Assembly (NCBI GenBank): GCA_017642695.1
Contig: JAEPQD010000002.1
Location: forward strand, 62,001-126,000
Length of the DNA stretch: 64,000 bases
Source: Parvibaculum sp.
Lineage (GTDB): Bacteria > Pseudomonadota > Alphaproteobacteria > Parvibaculales > Parvibaculaceae
Direction of reading: 5' to 3'
Shown: positions 1 to 7,623 of the stretch, in pieces
Layout of the letters: each line of letters begins with the position of its first letter
Position numbering within the stretch: position 1 is the first letter of the stretch
Position numbers and translations under genes: made by a program
The notes under the pieces: generated by a model
Database searches by the model: none
Told to the model about the DNA's origin: nothing
The model's input: the letters and a program-made list of their open reading frames with translations, nothing else

Positions 1-318
1 AAGATCGGCACCGACCTCGACGTGGCGATGGCGGGCGATGCCGTCTACCACCTCGTTACGACCGGCGGCGCCGCCAATCCCTCGGCCTCGGAGTTCACGA
101 TGGGCGTCGATGGCAGCTTCGGCGGCTCGCTCCCCGTTACCTTCACTCAGGACGGCGGCACGGGTGCGGCCTGTCCGAACCCGGCAAGCTGCAATGCGTC
201 GATGAGCGGCCAGACCTTCGGCCAGGGCGGCAAGACGATCGGGATCGGTTACCTGATCGGCTTCGGCGACAGCGGCATCACCGGCAACGGCGTCTTCACG
301 CAGGTTGCCGTTCCCTGA
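1..318 (+). CDS. C-terminal end of a secreted/surface protein (5' partial)
   Basis: The reading frame is open from base 1, so the gene starts before the window; 105 residues are visible, ending at TGA 316-318. The visible part is rich in Gly, Ser, Thr and Asn, has a Cys pair (CPNPASC) and ends in short alternating beta-type stretches. The pattern G-x-F-x-x-G...G-x-x-Y-x-I...I-x-G-x-x-F in the last 35 residues resembles the C-terminal beta-barrel of transferrin-binding-protein-like lipoproteins, but this is only a resemblance. A strong terminator follows 27 bases downstream, so this is the last gene of its transcript. Function not assigned. Confidence 0.6.
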   Translation, partial: KIGTDLDVAMAGDAVYHLVTTGGAANPSASEFTMGVDGSFGGSLPVTFTQDGGTGAACPNPASCNASMSGQTFGQGGKTIGIGYLIGFGDSGITGNGVFTQVAVP

Positions 319-344
319 TCCCTTCCCTCGGGATGAGCTCGACT

Positions 345-376
345 GGGCCGGACGGAAACGTCCGGCCCTTCTTTAT
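345..376 (+). terminator. Rho-independent terminator
   Basis: A perfect 10-bp GC-rich stem (GGGCCGGACG at 345-354, CGTCCGGCCC at 359-368) closes on a GAAA tetraloop and is followed by TTCTTTAT. It terminates the gene ending at 318. Confidence 0.9.
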
Positions 377-410
377 GGAATGATCGCGTCCGCGAAGGAG
401 GAGCGGCGGA

Positions 411-686
411 TCACCGGACCTGCTCCTTCTCCTTCGGTGCCGAAACACGCCGGGGCTTCTTCTCCATCCGGGGTTTCGGCAGCAGGCGGAAGCGGGACTG
501 GCACCACGCGAAATCGACGCCGACATCCAGCAGCGCATCGGAACGCCCGCAGGGACAGGCAAATTCCAGGACGTCGAGAACGCGGTAGGTCTCGCCCGCC
601 TGCAGCGGCACCGGCTGGCCGGTCACATGGTTCGGGGCGGCGTTGACGCAGAGAACAAGGTCGCCCGGTCCGATCGCGTCGCTCAT
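411..686 (-). CDS. Small conserved hypothetical protein, 91 aa
   Basis: The frame is open further upstream, but the ATG at 684-686 is preceded by GGAGGG at a good distance, so I start there. The protein begins with an 'IGPGDLVLCVNAAP' stretch, has 'GETYRVLDVLEF' in the middle and a CPC-type cysteine pair, and ends in a basic tail. This layout (short, one SH3-like or double-psi-like beta fold, a 'key/value' style start) resembles small cytosolic proteins found in alphaproteobacterial genomes and phages; no function is known to me. It is convergent with the gene ending at 318 and separated from it by the terminator. Confidence 0.6.
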   Translation of the reverse strand: MSDAIGPGDLVLCVNAAPNHVTGQPVPLQAGETYRVLDVLEFACPCGRSDALLDVGVDFAWCQSRFRLLPKPRMEKKPRRVSAPKEKEQVR

Positions 687-772
687 GGCTTCCCTCCATC
701 GTCTTGGGGGGAGACTAGACCGCGAGACGCAGCGGCGAAAGACCGCTTTTGGTGCGGGGGCGGCCGTTCCGG

Positions 773-1438
773 TCACTCGCTTTCAGGCCCGTGCGGCCGG
801 ATCGCGCGCCGCAGCGCCAGCAGCATATGCGCCTCGATTTCCTCGCGCCGCGCGGCGCGCTCTTCGCTCGTGCCCGGCGTCACGAGGTAGAGATCGACGA
901 GATTGCCGATCAGCACATTCATGAAGTGAAGCCGCGCCGGGTCGAGCCGCGTCTCCGGCGCGAAGCGTTTCAGGAAAGGCGCGATCCGCTCGCCGATGAT
1001 CGTGACATTGGCGGGGTCCTGTTCTTCCTCCGTGGTGCGGATCGAGCGCATCGCCCGGAGCAGGCCCTTATGCGCCGGGATCGCTTCCGCCTCGTCGAGA
1101 TAGACATGGAGAAGAAGCCGCGCCGCCTCCTCGACATCCGTCTCCGCGCCGAGCTCCGCCAGCCGTTCGACGCTCGCTTGCGCGATCCGCTCGACGGTCG
1201 CGTCATAGGCGGCGAGCAGCAGCGCGTCCCGGTCTCGGAAATAGCGGTAGAGGCTCCCGACCGCGACGCCCGTCCGCTCGGCGACGCTCGTCGTCGTCAC
1301 GGCCTCCGCGCTTTGCTCCGCGACGATTTCCTCGACCGCGGCGAGCAGCGCGGCCTGCGTCCTCAGCGCCCGCGTCTGGACGGGCACGCGCTTCGCGCCT
1401 CTTACGGGAGTTTCGTCTGAAAGCCGCGTCGCCTGCAT
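773..1438 (-). CDS. TetR/AcrR-family transcriptional regulator
   Basis: A 221-aa TetR-type regulator. The N-terminal DNA-binding domain (about residues 20-70) shows the typical helix-turn-helix run 'TTTSVAERTGVAVGSLYRYF' followed by R-D-R-D-A-L-L; the C-terminal two thirds is the variable helical ligand-binding domain. The frame can be extended to a TTG at 1465, but that start would overlap the palindrome at 1464-1488 and has no ribosome site, so the ATG at 1436-1438 is preferred. It is divergent from the beta-helix/cytochrome operon, with an imperfect 25-bp palindrome between them, the classical arrangement of an autoregulated local repressor. The ligand is unknown. Confidence 0.85.
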   Translation of the reverse strand: MQATRLSDETPVRGAKRVPVQTRALRTQAALLAAVEEIVAEQSAEAVTTTSVAERTGVAVGSLYRYFRDRDALLLAAYDATVERIAQASVERLAELGAETDVEEAARLLLHVYLDEAEAIPAHKGLLRAMRSIRTTEEEQDPANVTIIGERIAPFLKRFAPETRLDPARLHFMNVLIGNLVDLYLVTPGTSEERAARREEIEAHMLLALRRAIRPHGPESE

Positions 1439-1463
1439 CTTCGGGTCCGGTGCTCGTTCTCTC

Positions 1464-1494
1464 AAAAAGTGAAACTATTTCATTTTTGTTGACA
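1464..1494. promoter_or_regulatory. Candidate TetR operator overlapping a -35 box
   Basis: The imperfect palindrome AAAAAGTGAAA-CTA-TTTCATTTTTG (1464-1488; 9 of 11 positions symmetric) lies between the divergent tetR-like gene and the beta-helix gene. TTGACA, a consensus -35 hexamer facing the beta-helix gene, begins at 1489 immediately beside it. Binding here would block transcription of the operon and probably of the regulator. Confidence 0.55.
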
Positions 1495-1584
1495 GGACCA
1501 GAGCGGAGGCCGCATTTTGTCATTCGAAGAGTGCCCGGCAGCGTCCTGTCCGGGTGCTCATGCATGGGCATGGGGGAGAAGCAG

Positions 1585-2820
1585 ATGAAACGGAACCTGT
1601 CGGCGGGCGCGCTCGCCCTCACCATCGGTGTCTTCGGCGCGGGGTTCGCCCAGGCCGCCGAGATCCGGCTCGCCCCGGAAGACGGCACGGACAAGCTCAT
1701 CGAGGCCTTCATCATGGTGGAGGAGGGCGACACGATCCTGCTCGGGCCCGGGCGCTGGGACCTCGCCGACGGGCTGGTGCTCGATGCCGACGGCGTGACG
1801 GTCCGCGGCGCGGGCGCGGAAGAGACCGTCCTCTCCTTCAAGGGCCAGACGGGATCGGGCGAGGGGCTTCTTGTCACGTCCGACGACGTCGTGCTCGAAG
1901 ACTTCGCGGTCGAGGACACGAAGGGTGACGGCATCAAGTCGAAGGGCAGCGACGTCATCACCTTCCGCAACCTCCGCGTCGAATGGACGGGCGGCCCCGA
2001 CGAGAAGAACGGCGCCTATGGTGTCTATCCGGTCTCGTCGAGGAACGTGCTGATCGAGGGCGTCACGGTGCGCGGCGCGTCCGATGCCGGCATCTATGTC
2101 GGCCAGAGCCAGGACATCGTCGTCCGCAACAGTCTCGCCGAGTTCAACGTCGCCGGCATCGAGATCGAGAACTGCTACCGCGCCGACGTCTACGGCAACA
2201 TGGCCCGCCACAATACGGGCGGCATCCTGATCTTCGACCTGCCGAACCTGCCGCAGCAGGGCGGCCACGACATCCGCGTCTTCGACAATGATTCTGTGGA
2301 CAACGATACGCCGAACTTCGCGCCGGAAGGCAACATCGTCGGCGGGGTGCCGATGGGCACCGGCATCATGGTGATGGCGAACCGCAACGTGCACATTTTC
2401 GGCAACCGCCTCGCGAACAACGGCACGGTTCATGTCATCGTCGCCGCCTATCCGAACGATTACGACGACGACAATTACATGTTCGTGCCGCGCGGCGTTT
2501 ACATCCACGGCAACACCTATGGCGAGGGCGGTACCGCACCGGACAACGAGATGGGCGAGCTCATCGCCGAGCGCACCGGCACGCCCGTTCCCGACATCGT
2601 CTGGGACGGCGTCACCCGCATTCCCGAATGGCTGACATGGGTCGCGGCGGAGAACCGTCTTTATATAGATGAGGCGGAGGACACCACCTTCGCCAATGCG
2701 AAGATGATCTCGCACATGCTGCTGCCGTGGAGCGTGAGCCCGGACCGCGACATCTCGAATTACGCGGGGAGCCTGCCGGAGCCCGCCCCGGTCGAGCTGC
2801 CGCAAGACGCGGAAGGCTGA
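1585..2820 (+). CDS. Secreted right-handed parallel beta-helix repeat protein
   Basis: A 411-aa exported protein. The ATG at 1585 follows GGGGGAGAA at the right spacing; upstream in-frame ATGs at 1564 and 1570 are weaker. A signal peptide of about 24 residues ends in FAQA-AE. The mature part is a chain of short beta-coils of the type 'NVLIEGVTVRG', 'DIVVRNSLAEFN', 'ADVYGNMARHNTGGI', which is the pectate-lyase-like parallel beta-helix pattern. The pairing with the next gene matches the co-occurring families TIGR03805 (beta-helix) and TIGR03806/SO2930 (diheme cytochrome) as I remember them. It lies 5 bases upstream of the cytochrome gene. Role uncharacterised; a periplasmic binding or polysaccharide-degrading partner is possible. 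Confidence 0.8.
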   Translation: MKRNLSAGALALTIGVFGAGFAQAAEIRLAPEDGTDKLIEAFIMVEEGDTILLGPGRWDLADGLVLDADGVTVRGAGAEETVLSFKGQTGSGEGLLVTSDDVVLEDFAVEDTKGDGIKSKGSDVITFRNLRVEWTGGPDEKNGAYGVYPVSSRNVLIEGVTVRGASDAGIYVGQSQDIVVRNSLAEFNVAGIEIENCYRADVYGNMARHNTGGILIFDLPNLPQQGGHDIRVFDNDSVDNDTPNFAPEGNIVGGVPMGTGIMVMANRNVHIFGNRLANNGTVHVIVAAYPNDYDDDNYMFVPRGVYIHGNTYGEGGTAPDNEMGELIAERTGTPVPDIVWDGVTRIPEWLTWVAAENRLYIDEAEDTTFANAKMISHMLLPWSVSPDRDISNYAGSLPEPAPVELPQDAEG

Positions 2821-2825
2821 CGCTC

Positions 2826-3890
2826 ATGACGGCGCGCTTGTCCCTGTCGTTCCTGAAGCGGGCTCTCCTTGCCGCGCTTCTCCTCGGGGCGACAACCGGG
2901 GCTGCCGCCGCCGTCGACGATGCGGCGATCCTCGCGAAGAAGCCGCCGCGCCTGCTTTCCGCTTTCGGCTTCTTCGCCGATCCCGCGCTTCAGGTGCCGG
3001 CGGCGGGCGTCCTTCCCTTCGCGCCCCGGACGCCGCTCTTCACCGACTTCGCCGAGAAGCGCCGCTTCGTCTATGTGCCGGAGGGGGAGAGTGCTGCCTA
3101 CGATCCGAAAGAGGCCTTCGCCTTCCCGGTCGGTTCCGCCCTCATCAAGACCTTCGCCTATGAGGCGGCGGACCGCCCCGGCGGGCTGAAGCTCGTCGAG
3201 ACCCGCGTGCTGCTCCGGCAGGAGGTAGGCTGGGAGGCCTGGGCCTATGTCTGGAACGAGGCGCAGACGGAAGCCGAACTCAAGATCGCGGGCGCGAAGA
3301 TCCCGATGGAGGTGCCGCTTCCGGGCGGCGGCCTCGAAGCCATCACCTACGCGGTGCCGAACAAGGCGCAGTGCAAGGGCTGCCACGAGGTGTCGGGCGT
3401 GGTGACGCCCATCGGCCCCAAGGCGCGCAACCTCAACTACGACTTCCCTTATGCGGAAGGGCCGGAGAACCAGCTCGCCCGTTGGGCATCGGCGGGCATC
3501 CTCACCGGCCTGCCGGACGCGGGCGGCATCCCCGCCGTTCCGGACTGGCTCGACGAGACCGCGCCGCTCGACGCGCGGGCCCGCGCCTGGCTCGACATCA
3601 ATTGCGCCCATTGCCACCGCGCCGAAGGCCCGGCCAGCAATTCCGGCCTCTTTCTGACGTGGGACGAACAGGACCCGGTCGCGCTCGGGATCGGCAAGCG
3701 CCCGGTCGCGGCGGGCCGGGGTGCCGGTCATCTCAAGGTCGATATCGAGCCGGGCGACCCCGACGCCTCGATCCTCGTCTACCGCGTCGAGAGCGCGGAA
3801 CCCGGCGTCATGATGCCGGAGCTCGGCCGCTCGCTCAGCGAGCCCCGCGCCGTCGCGCTCCTGCGTGAATGGGTCGCCAAGATGGAGTGA
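2826..3890 (+). CDS. SO2930-family diheme c-type cytochrome
   Basis: A 354-aa periplasmic protein. The ATG at 2826 begins a signal peptide (hydrophobic run 'ALLAALLLGATTGAAAA'). Two c-type heme attachment sites are visible, CKGCH (about residue 182) and CAHCH (about residue 260), and an MMPELGR stretch near the C-terminus could supply a methionine heme ligand. Family resemblance is to the SO2930/TIGR03806 diheme cytochromes, whose reaction is unknown. It is co-directional with the beta-helix gene 5 bases upstream and shares its TetR-controlled promoter. The neighbouring gene on the other strand converges, ending 7 bases away. Confidence 0.85.
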   Translation: MTARLSLSFLKRALLAALLLGATTGAAAAVDDAAILAKKPPRLLSAFGFFADPALQVPAAGVLPFAPRTPLFTDFAEKRRFVYVPEGESAAYDPKEAFAFPVGSALIKTFAYEAADRPGGLKLVETRVLLRQEVGWEAWAYVWNEAQTEAELKIAGAKIPMEVPLPGGGLEAITYAVPNKAQCKGCHEVSGVVTPIGPKARNLNYDFPYAEGPENQLARWASAGILTGLPDAGGIPAVPDWLDETAPLDARARAWLDINCAHCHRAEGPASNSGLFLTWDEQDPVALGIGKRPVAAGRGAGHLKVDIEPGDPDASILVYRVESAEPGVMMPELGRSLSEPRAVALLREWVAKME

Positions 3891-3896
3891 CGCCCG

Positions 3897-4571
3897 CTAG
3901 ACCGGGATCACGTCCGTATAGACGAAGCCGTCGCGGGTCACCGTCTCGCCGATTTCCACATCGATTGCCCGGGCAAACATCGGCCCTGCCGTCACGACCG
4001 TGTGGAACTCGCCGTTCTCGCCGCAGGGGTCGGCCTTCTCCGGCAGGGCGGCGAGGAGGTCCCTGTCGAAGCGCCGCCCGGAAAGTTCGGCCGGTACCTG
4101 TTTGGGGTCGACGCAGGCGAGATGGGCGACGAGGCCGCTGTCGATCATGTCGCGGGCGAGCTCATCGGTCTTGCGTCCCCAGAGCGGGAAGAGCCCGGTC
4201 ATGCCGGCTGCCTTCAGCCGCGCCTCCCGGTAGGCGCGAATGTCTTCGAGGAAGAGGTCGCCGAAGACCACATGGGCGATCCCGTCCGCCTTCATCCGCG
4301 CCGTCGCCGCCGCCATCCGCTCTTCGTAGATCTCGTTCGGGCAGGGGAAGGGGATCGGCACCTTGATGAGCGGCAGGCCGGCCGCCTCCGCCTGCAGGTC
4401 GAGCAGCCGCTCGCGCACGCCATGCATCGCGACCCGCTCATGGGTCTCGTTCACGGTGGTGAGCAGGCCCACGATCTCGGCCGCGCCCGTCCGCCTCATC
4501 TCGTGAAGGGCGAAGGCGGCATCCTTGCCCGAGCTCCAGGAGAGGATCGCTTTGGGTTTCGGTGTCGTCAT
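3897..4571 (-). CDS. Diphthine-ammonia ligase-like ATP-binding protein (PF01902 family)
   Basis: A 224-aa ATP-pyrophosphatase-fold protein. The N-terminus 'AILSWSSGKDAAFALHEMR' carries the SGGKD-like P-loop variant SSGKD of N-type ATP pyrophosphatases, followed by 'VGLLTTVNETHERVAMHGV' and 'VFGDLFLEDIRAYRE', which are signatures of the Diphthami_syn_2 family (archaeal/eukaryotic diphthine-ammonia ligase). Bacteria lack diphthamide, so the bacterial substrate is unknown; several bacterial members sit near B12 genes. Here it lies divergent from the cobalamin riboswitch operon, which may be meaningful. The open frame runs far upstream antisense to the next genes, but the ATG at 4571 fits the domain start. 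Confidence 0.85.
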   Translation of the reverse strand: MTTPKPKAILSWSSGKDAAFALHEMRRTGAAEIVGLLTTVNETHERVAMHGVRERLLDLQAEAAGLPLIKVPIPFPCPNEIYEERMAAATARMKADGIAHVVFGDLFLEDIRAYREARLKAAGMTGLFPLWGRKTDELARDMIDSGLVAHLACVDPKQVPAELSGRRFDRDLLAALPEKADPCGENGEFHTVVTAGPMFARAIDVEIGETVTRDGFVYTDVIPV

Positions 4572-4644
4572 GGGCCGCGACCTTAAGGGGAGGGAACCCG
4601 GCTGGCCAGTCCGGCCATGCCTTGACATCGCCGCCCAGATGGTG

Positions 4645-4845
4645 ACCCTCGTCCCCGTCACGGTTCCCCGGCTTCGGCCGGGGTGAAAAGGGAATCCGGG
4701 ACGCCTCTTTATATGAGAGGCGGAAACCGGAGCTGCCCCCGCAACTGTAAGCGGCGAGCCCCGTTCGGCGATGCCACTGGCGCGACAAGCGCCGGGAAGG
4801 CGGAACGAGGGCCGCGACCCGCGAGCCAGGAGACCTGCCGCGACG
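4645..4845 (+). ncRNA. Cobalamin (B12) riboswitch
   Basis: The region shows the ordered core of an AdoCbl-type riboswitch: GGTTCC near 4662, a GC hairpin with a TTCG loop, GGTGAAAAGGGAA near 4680, CCCGCAACTGTAAGCG near 4737, GCCACTG near 4782, GGGAAGGCG near 4795 and the B12 box AGCCAGGAGACCTGCC at 4824-4839. Downstream, GACGAAG (4842-4848) can pair with CTTCGTC (4903-4909), followed by T-rich sequence, a possible expression platform. It controls the membrane-protein gene starting at 4962 and the BtuF-like gene behind it. Confidence 0.93.
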
Positions 4846-4961
4846 AAGACTGGATTTTGGGCGGGGTGGCCCGAAAGCCGTCGGTGGGCGCCGCGCGTCC
4901 GCCTTCGTCTTTGGCCTTCCCCGTCCGCCTTTTCACGAGGCTCATACGAGGGAACAGCCGA

Positions 4962-5522
4962 ATGACCGACCTTGCGACCACCGACCGCCTTCCGTCCCCC
5001 GCGCGCCGCGCGGGCGGTGTCTTCTATCTCGCCGGCGCCGCCGTGCTCTTCAGCCTGGCGCTTGCCTGCGCGACGCCCTTTGCCGCTCTTGCCACTGCCG
5101 CAACATTCGCTTTGCCGCGCCGCGATACCGTCTTTGCCGTGTGTCTTGCCTTCGTGGCAAACCAACTGATCGGCTTCGGCTTCCTCGATTATCCGCGCGA
5201 TGCCGAGACCATCGCCTGGGGGGCCGGGATCGGCCTCGCGGCGCTCGCCTCGCTCGGTGCGGCGATGGCCGCCGCGAGGCCCGCCGCGCGGTTCGGCCGT
5301 CTTGCCGCCTGGGGCTCCTCCTTCGCCGCCGCCTTCGCGGTCTGGCAGCTTGCCCTTTTCGCCGCCGGGCAGGTCATCGGCACGGGAAGTGCGGGCTTTT
5401 CCGCCGAAATCGTCGCCTGGGTGCTGCAGCTCAACGCCGTTGCCCTTGCCGGTTTCGCGGGTCTCTGGGCGCTCGCGCGCCATGCCGGTCTGGTGGGGGC
5501 CGCCGCCCCGAAGGCGGTTTAG
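4962..5522 (+). CDS. B12-riboswitch-controlled integral membrane protein
   Basis: A 186-aa protein with about five to six hydrophobic segments (around residues 19-45, 50-70, 84-105, 115-135, 150-172) and no soluble domain. I do not recognise the family. Its position directly behind a cobalamin riboswitch and 3 bases before a cobalamin-binding-type protein suggests a role in cobalt or corrinoid uptake, as is known for several small riboswitch-linked transporters (Cbt-type). Alanine and phenylalanine are abundant and no His-rich metal motif is visible, which argues slightly for a corrinoid rather than a cobalt substrate. Transporter function is inferred from context only. Confidence 0.7.
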   Translation: MTDLATTDRLPSPARRAGGVFYLAGAAVLFSLALACATPFAALATAATFALPRRDTVFAVCLAFVANQLIGFGFLDYPRDAETIAWGAGIGLAALASLGAAMAAARPAARFGRLAAWGSSFAAAFAVWQLALFAAGQVIGTGSAGFSAEIVAWVLQLNAVALAGFAGLWALARHAGLVGAAAPKAV

Positions 5523-5525
5523 CCC

Positions 5526-6329
5526 ATGTTCCCGCCCGGACGGATCGTCTGCCTCACCGAAGAGACGGTCGAGACCCTCTACCTCCTCGGCGAGCAGGAC
5601 CGGATCGTCGGCGTCTCCGGCTATGCGGTCCGCCCGCCGGAGGTCCGGCGCGAGAAGCCGAGGGTCTCGGCCTTCATCTCGGCCGACGTGCCGAAGATCC
5701 TCGCGCTCGAACCGGACCTCGTCCTGACCTTCTCCGACCTTCAGGCCGAGATCGTCCGCGATCTCGTCCGCTCGGGCGTCGCCGTCCACGCCTTCAACCA
5801 GCGCACCGTCGCGGGCATCCTCGACATGATCCGCACCCTCGGCGCGCTGGTCGGTGCGGACGGCCGTGCGGCGGCGCTCGCCGCCTCGCTCGAGGAGGGG
5901 CTGGAGCGGGTACGCACGGCAAGCGCCGCGCTTCCCATCCGTCCCCGCGTCTATTTCGAGGAATGGGACGAGCCCGCCATCTCGGGCATCGCCTGGGTCT
6001 CGGAGCTCATCGCCATCGCGGGCGGAGAGGACATTTACGGCGAGCTTGCCTCCTGCGCTGCCGCGAAGGACCGGATCGTCGTCCATGAGGAGACCGCGCG
6101 CCGCGCGCCCGATCTCGTCATCGGCTCCTGGTGCGGGAAGAAATTCCGGCCGGAGAAGGTCGCCGCCCGTCCGGCCTTTTCAGGTCTTCCTTGCGTCGAG
6201 GATGGGGCGCTTCACGAAATCAAGTCGTCGATCATCCTTCAGCCCGGTCCCGCCGCGCTTACCGACGGGCTCGAGGCGGTCCGCGCGCTCATCTATGCCC
6301 GCGCTCATGCGCTGGCGGCCGCCGCGTGA
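5526..6329 (+). CDS. BtuF-like cobalamin-binding protein without signal peptide
   Basis: A 267-aa protein of the periplasmic-binding-protein type 2 fold used for vitamin B12 and siderophores (PF01497). It starts directly with the first beta strand 'RIVCLTEETVETLYLLG' and contains 'PKILALEPDLVLTFSDLQ' and 'PRVYFEEWDEPAISGIAWVSELIAIAGG', all typical of BtuF-like proteins. No signal peptide or lipobox precedes this, so export by Sec is not expected. It lies 3 bases after the riboswitch-controlled membrane-protein gene and is probably translationally coupled. No BtuC or BtuD gene is adjacent. A cytoplasmic corrinoid-binding role, or an unusual route to the periplasm, are both possible. Confidence 0.85.
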   Translation: MFPPGRIVCLTEETVETLYLLGEQDRIVGVSGYAVRPPEVRREKPRVSAFISADVPKILALEPDLVLTFSDLQAEIVRDLVRSGVAVHAFNQRTVAGILDMIRTLGALVGADGRAAALAASLEEGLERVRTASAALPIRPRVYFEEWDEPAISGIAWVSELIAIAGGEDIYGELASCAAAKDRIVVHEETARRAPDLVIGSWCGKKFRPEKVAARPAFSGLPCVEDGALHEIKSSIILQPGPAALTDGLEAVRALIYARAHALAAAA

Positions 6330-6612
6330 GCCCCGAAGTAATCGAAGTATTCGCGGCGCCCGAATATTGTTGACGCTGCGTCACATTCATATGTTGCCGA
6401 TATGTTCCGGCGTGGCCCTTAGGTGACGCTGCCGGAATGCCACGCCGTGGCGGCGCGGTCACGGCGGGGACAAGCGCGCTTGATGTGACGTTCTCATGAC
6501 GTTCCGGTGACAGTCCGCGCCCAAGCACGTCAAGGTCGTTCGGCAAGCGGCTGGAATCGAACGGGGAATCGAGGTTGGAGCTGGTTTCGGCGGGGAAGCG
6601 TCACGCTCCCCG
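6330..6612. other. Convergent intergenic region with palindromes and 11-bp repeats
   Basis: 283 bases between the 3' ends of the BtuF-like and kdsD genes with no credible coding frame. It holds the perfect palindrome TGACGCTGCGTCA (6371-6383), an 8-bp inverted repeat GGCGTGGC/GCCACGCC (6409-6416 and 6439-6446), the perfect palindrome CAAGCGCGCTTG (6471-6482) and a three-unit 11-bp repeat (6485-6513, listed separately). No clear terminator with a T-run is seen. Confidence 0.6.
6485..6513 (-). promoter_or_regulatory. PhoB-box-like direct repeats (three units, 11-bp period)
   Basis: Read on the minus strand the sequence is CTGTCAC-N4-ACGTCAT-N4-ACGTCAC. The Pho box consensus is CTGTCAT repeated with 4-bp spacers, giving the same 11-bp period. 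The array sits between convergent genes, so no obvious target gene lies downstream; an antisense or small RNA promoter is possible. A very similar array occurs at 34212-34240. Confidence 0.4.
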
Positions 6613-7623
6613 TCAGACGACGCCGGCCTTCAGGAAATCGTGGATGTGAACGACGCCCACCGGGCGGTCGCCCTCGACGACGAAGAGGCTCGTGATCTTC
6701 TTTTCGTTCAGGAGTTTCACCGCTTCGGAGGCGAGCAGCTCCGGGCTCACCGTCTTCGGGGTCCGGTTCATGATGTCGCCCGCGCGCCGGGTGAGCAGGC
6801 CCTCAGCCCCGGAATTCCGCCGGATATCGCCATCCGTGATCATGCCGACAAGCTTGCCTGCGCCGTCGACGATGCCGACGCAGCCGAGGCTCTTCTGGGA
6901 CATGATGAGGAGCGTTTCCGACATGCTGGTATCGGGGCCGGTGAGCGGCAGTTCGTCCCCCGTATGCATGACCTCGTGGACGTGGCGGAGCATGGCGCCA
7001 AGCTTGCCGCCCGGGTGGAAGACACTGAAATCCTTGGCAGAAAAGCCCTTCTGCTCAAGCAGCGCGATCGCCAGCGCGTCGCCCAGCGCGAGCTGCATGG
7101 TGGTCGAGGTGGTCGGCGCGAGCTTGTTCGGGCAGGCCTCCTCCGCGCGCGGCAGGACGAGGGCGATATCGGCGGCGGTGCCGAGCGCGCTCTTCCCCTC
7201 CGCCGTCATCGCGACAAGGGGGATCGCAAACCGTTTCGCATGAGAAATGATGCTGGAAAGCTCTGCCGTTTCGCCCGACCAGGAGAGCGCGAGGATGACG
7301 TCGCCCGCCGCGATCATGCCGAGATCGCCATGGGAGGCCTCGCCGGGATGGACATATTGGGCGGGCGTGCCGGTCGAGGCGAGGGTTGCCGCCATTTTCC
7401 GCGCGATATGGCCGGATTTGCCCATGCCCGTCACGATGACCCGGCCGGTGGCCTGACCGAGCGCCTCGACGGCCATGGCGAAGGGGCCGTCCAGCGACGT
7501 CATCAGTGCCTTAAGCCCTTCAATCTCCAGTGAAATCGTCCGCTTCGCCGAGGTCAGGTGATCGGCGCTCGCGGCTTTGGGAGCCGGACGGGACGTGTCG
7601 GGATCGGTCGAGGACTTGGACAA
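6613..7623 (-). CDS. kdsD: D-arabinose-5-phosphate isomerase (KpsF/GutQ family)
   Basis: A 336-aa enzyme converting D-ribulose 5-phosphate to D-arabinose 5-phosphate, the first step toward Kdo for lipopolysaccharide and capsule. The SIS domain (about 30-165) has 'VIVTGMGKSGHIARKMAAT' and 'LALSWSGETAEL'; two CBS domains follow (about 215-330), with 'LVGMITDGDIRR' between them. I start at TTG 7621-7623, which is preceded by AGGAG at 6-base spacing and gives the family's usual length; an upstream in-frame ATG at 7701 would add 26 Cys-rich residues that are not conserved to my knowledge. Its position next to the polysaccharide region fits a surface-glycan role. Confidence 0.92.
   Translation of the reverse strand: MSKSSTDPDTSRPAPKAASADHLTSAKRTISLEIEGLKALMTSLDGPFAMAVEALGQATGRVIVTGMGKSGHIARKMAATLASTGTPAQYVHPGEASHGDLGMIAAGDVILALSWSGETAELSSIISHAKRFAIPLVAMTAEGKSALGTAADIALVLPRAEEACPNKLAPTTSTTMQLALGDALAIALLEQKGFSAKDFSVFHPGGKLGAMLRHVHEVMHTGDELPLTGPDTSMSETLLIMSQKSLGCVGIVDGAGKLVGMITDGDIRRNSGAEGLLTRRAGDIMNRTPKTVSPELLASEAVKLLNEKKITSLFVVEGDRPVGVVHIHDFLKAGVV

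Noticed and set aside
1558-2805. 415-codon minus-strand frame opposite the beta-helix gene
   Set aside because: Val/Asp/Arg-rich mirror of a repetitive beta-helix coding sequence; no start signal.
4572-6086. Very long minus-strand open frame continuing upstream of the diphthine-ligase-like gene
   Set aside because: It runs antisense through the riboswitch and the two B12 genes and its translation is low-complexity Gly/Arg/Glu-rich, a GC-rich shadow frame; only the part from 4571 downward is conserved.
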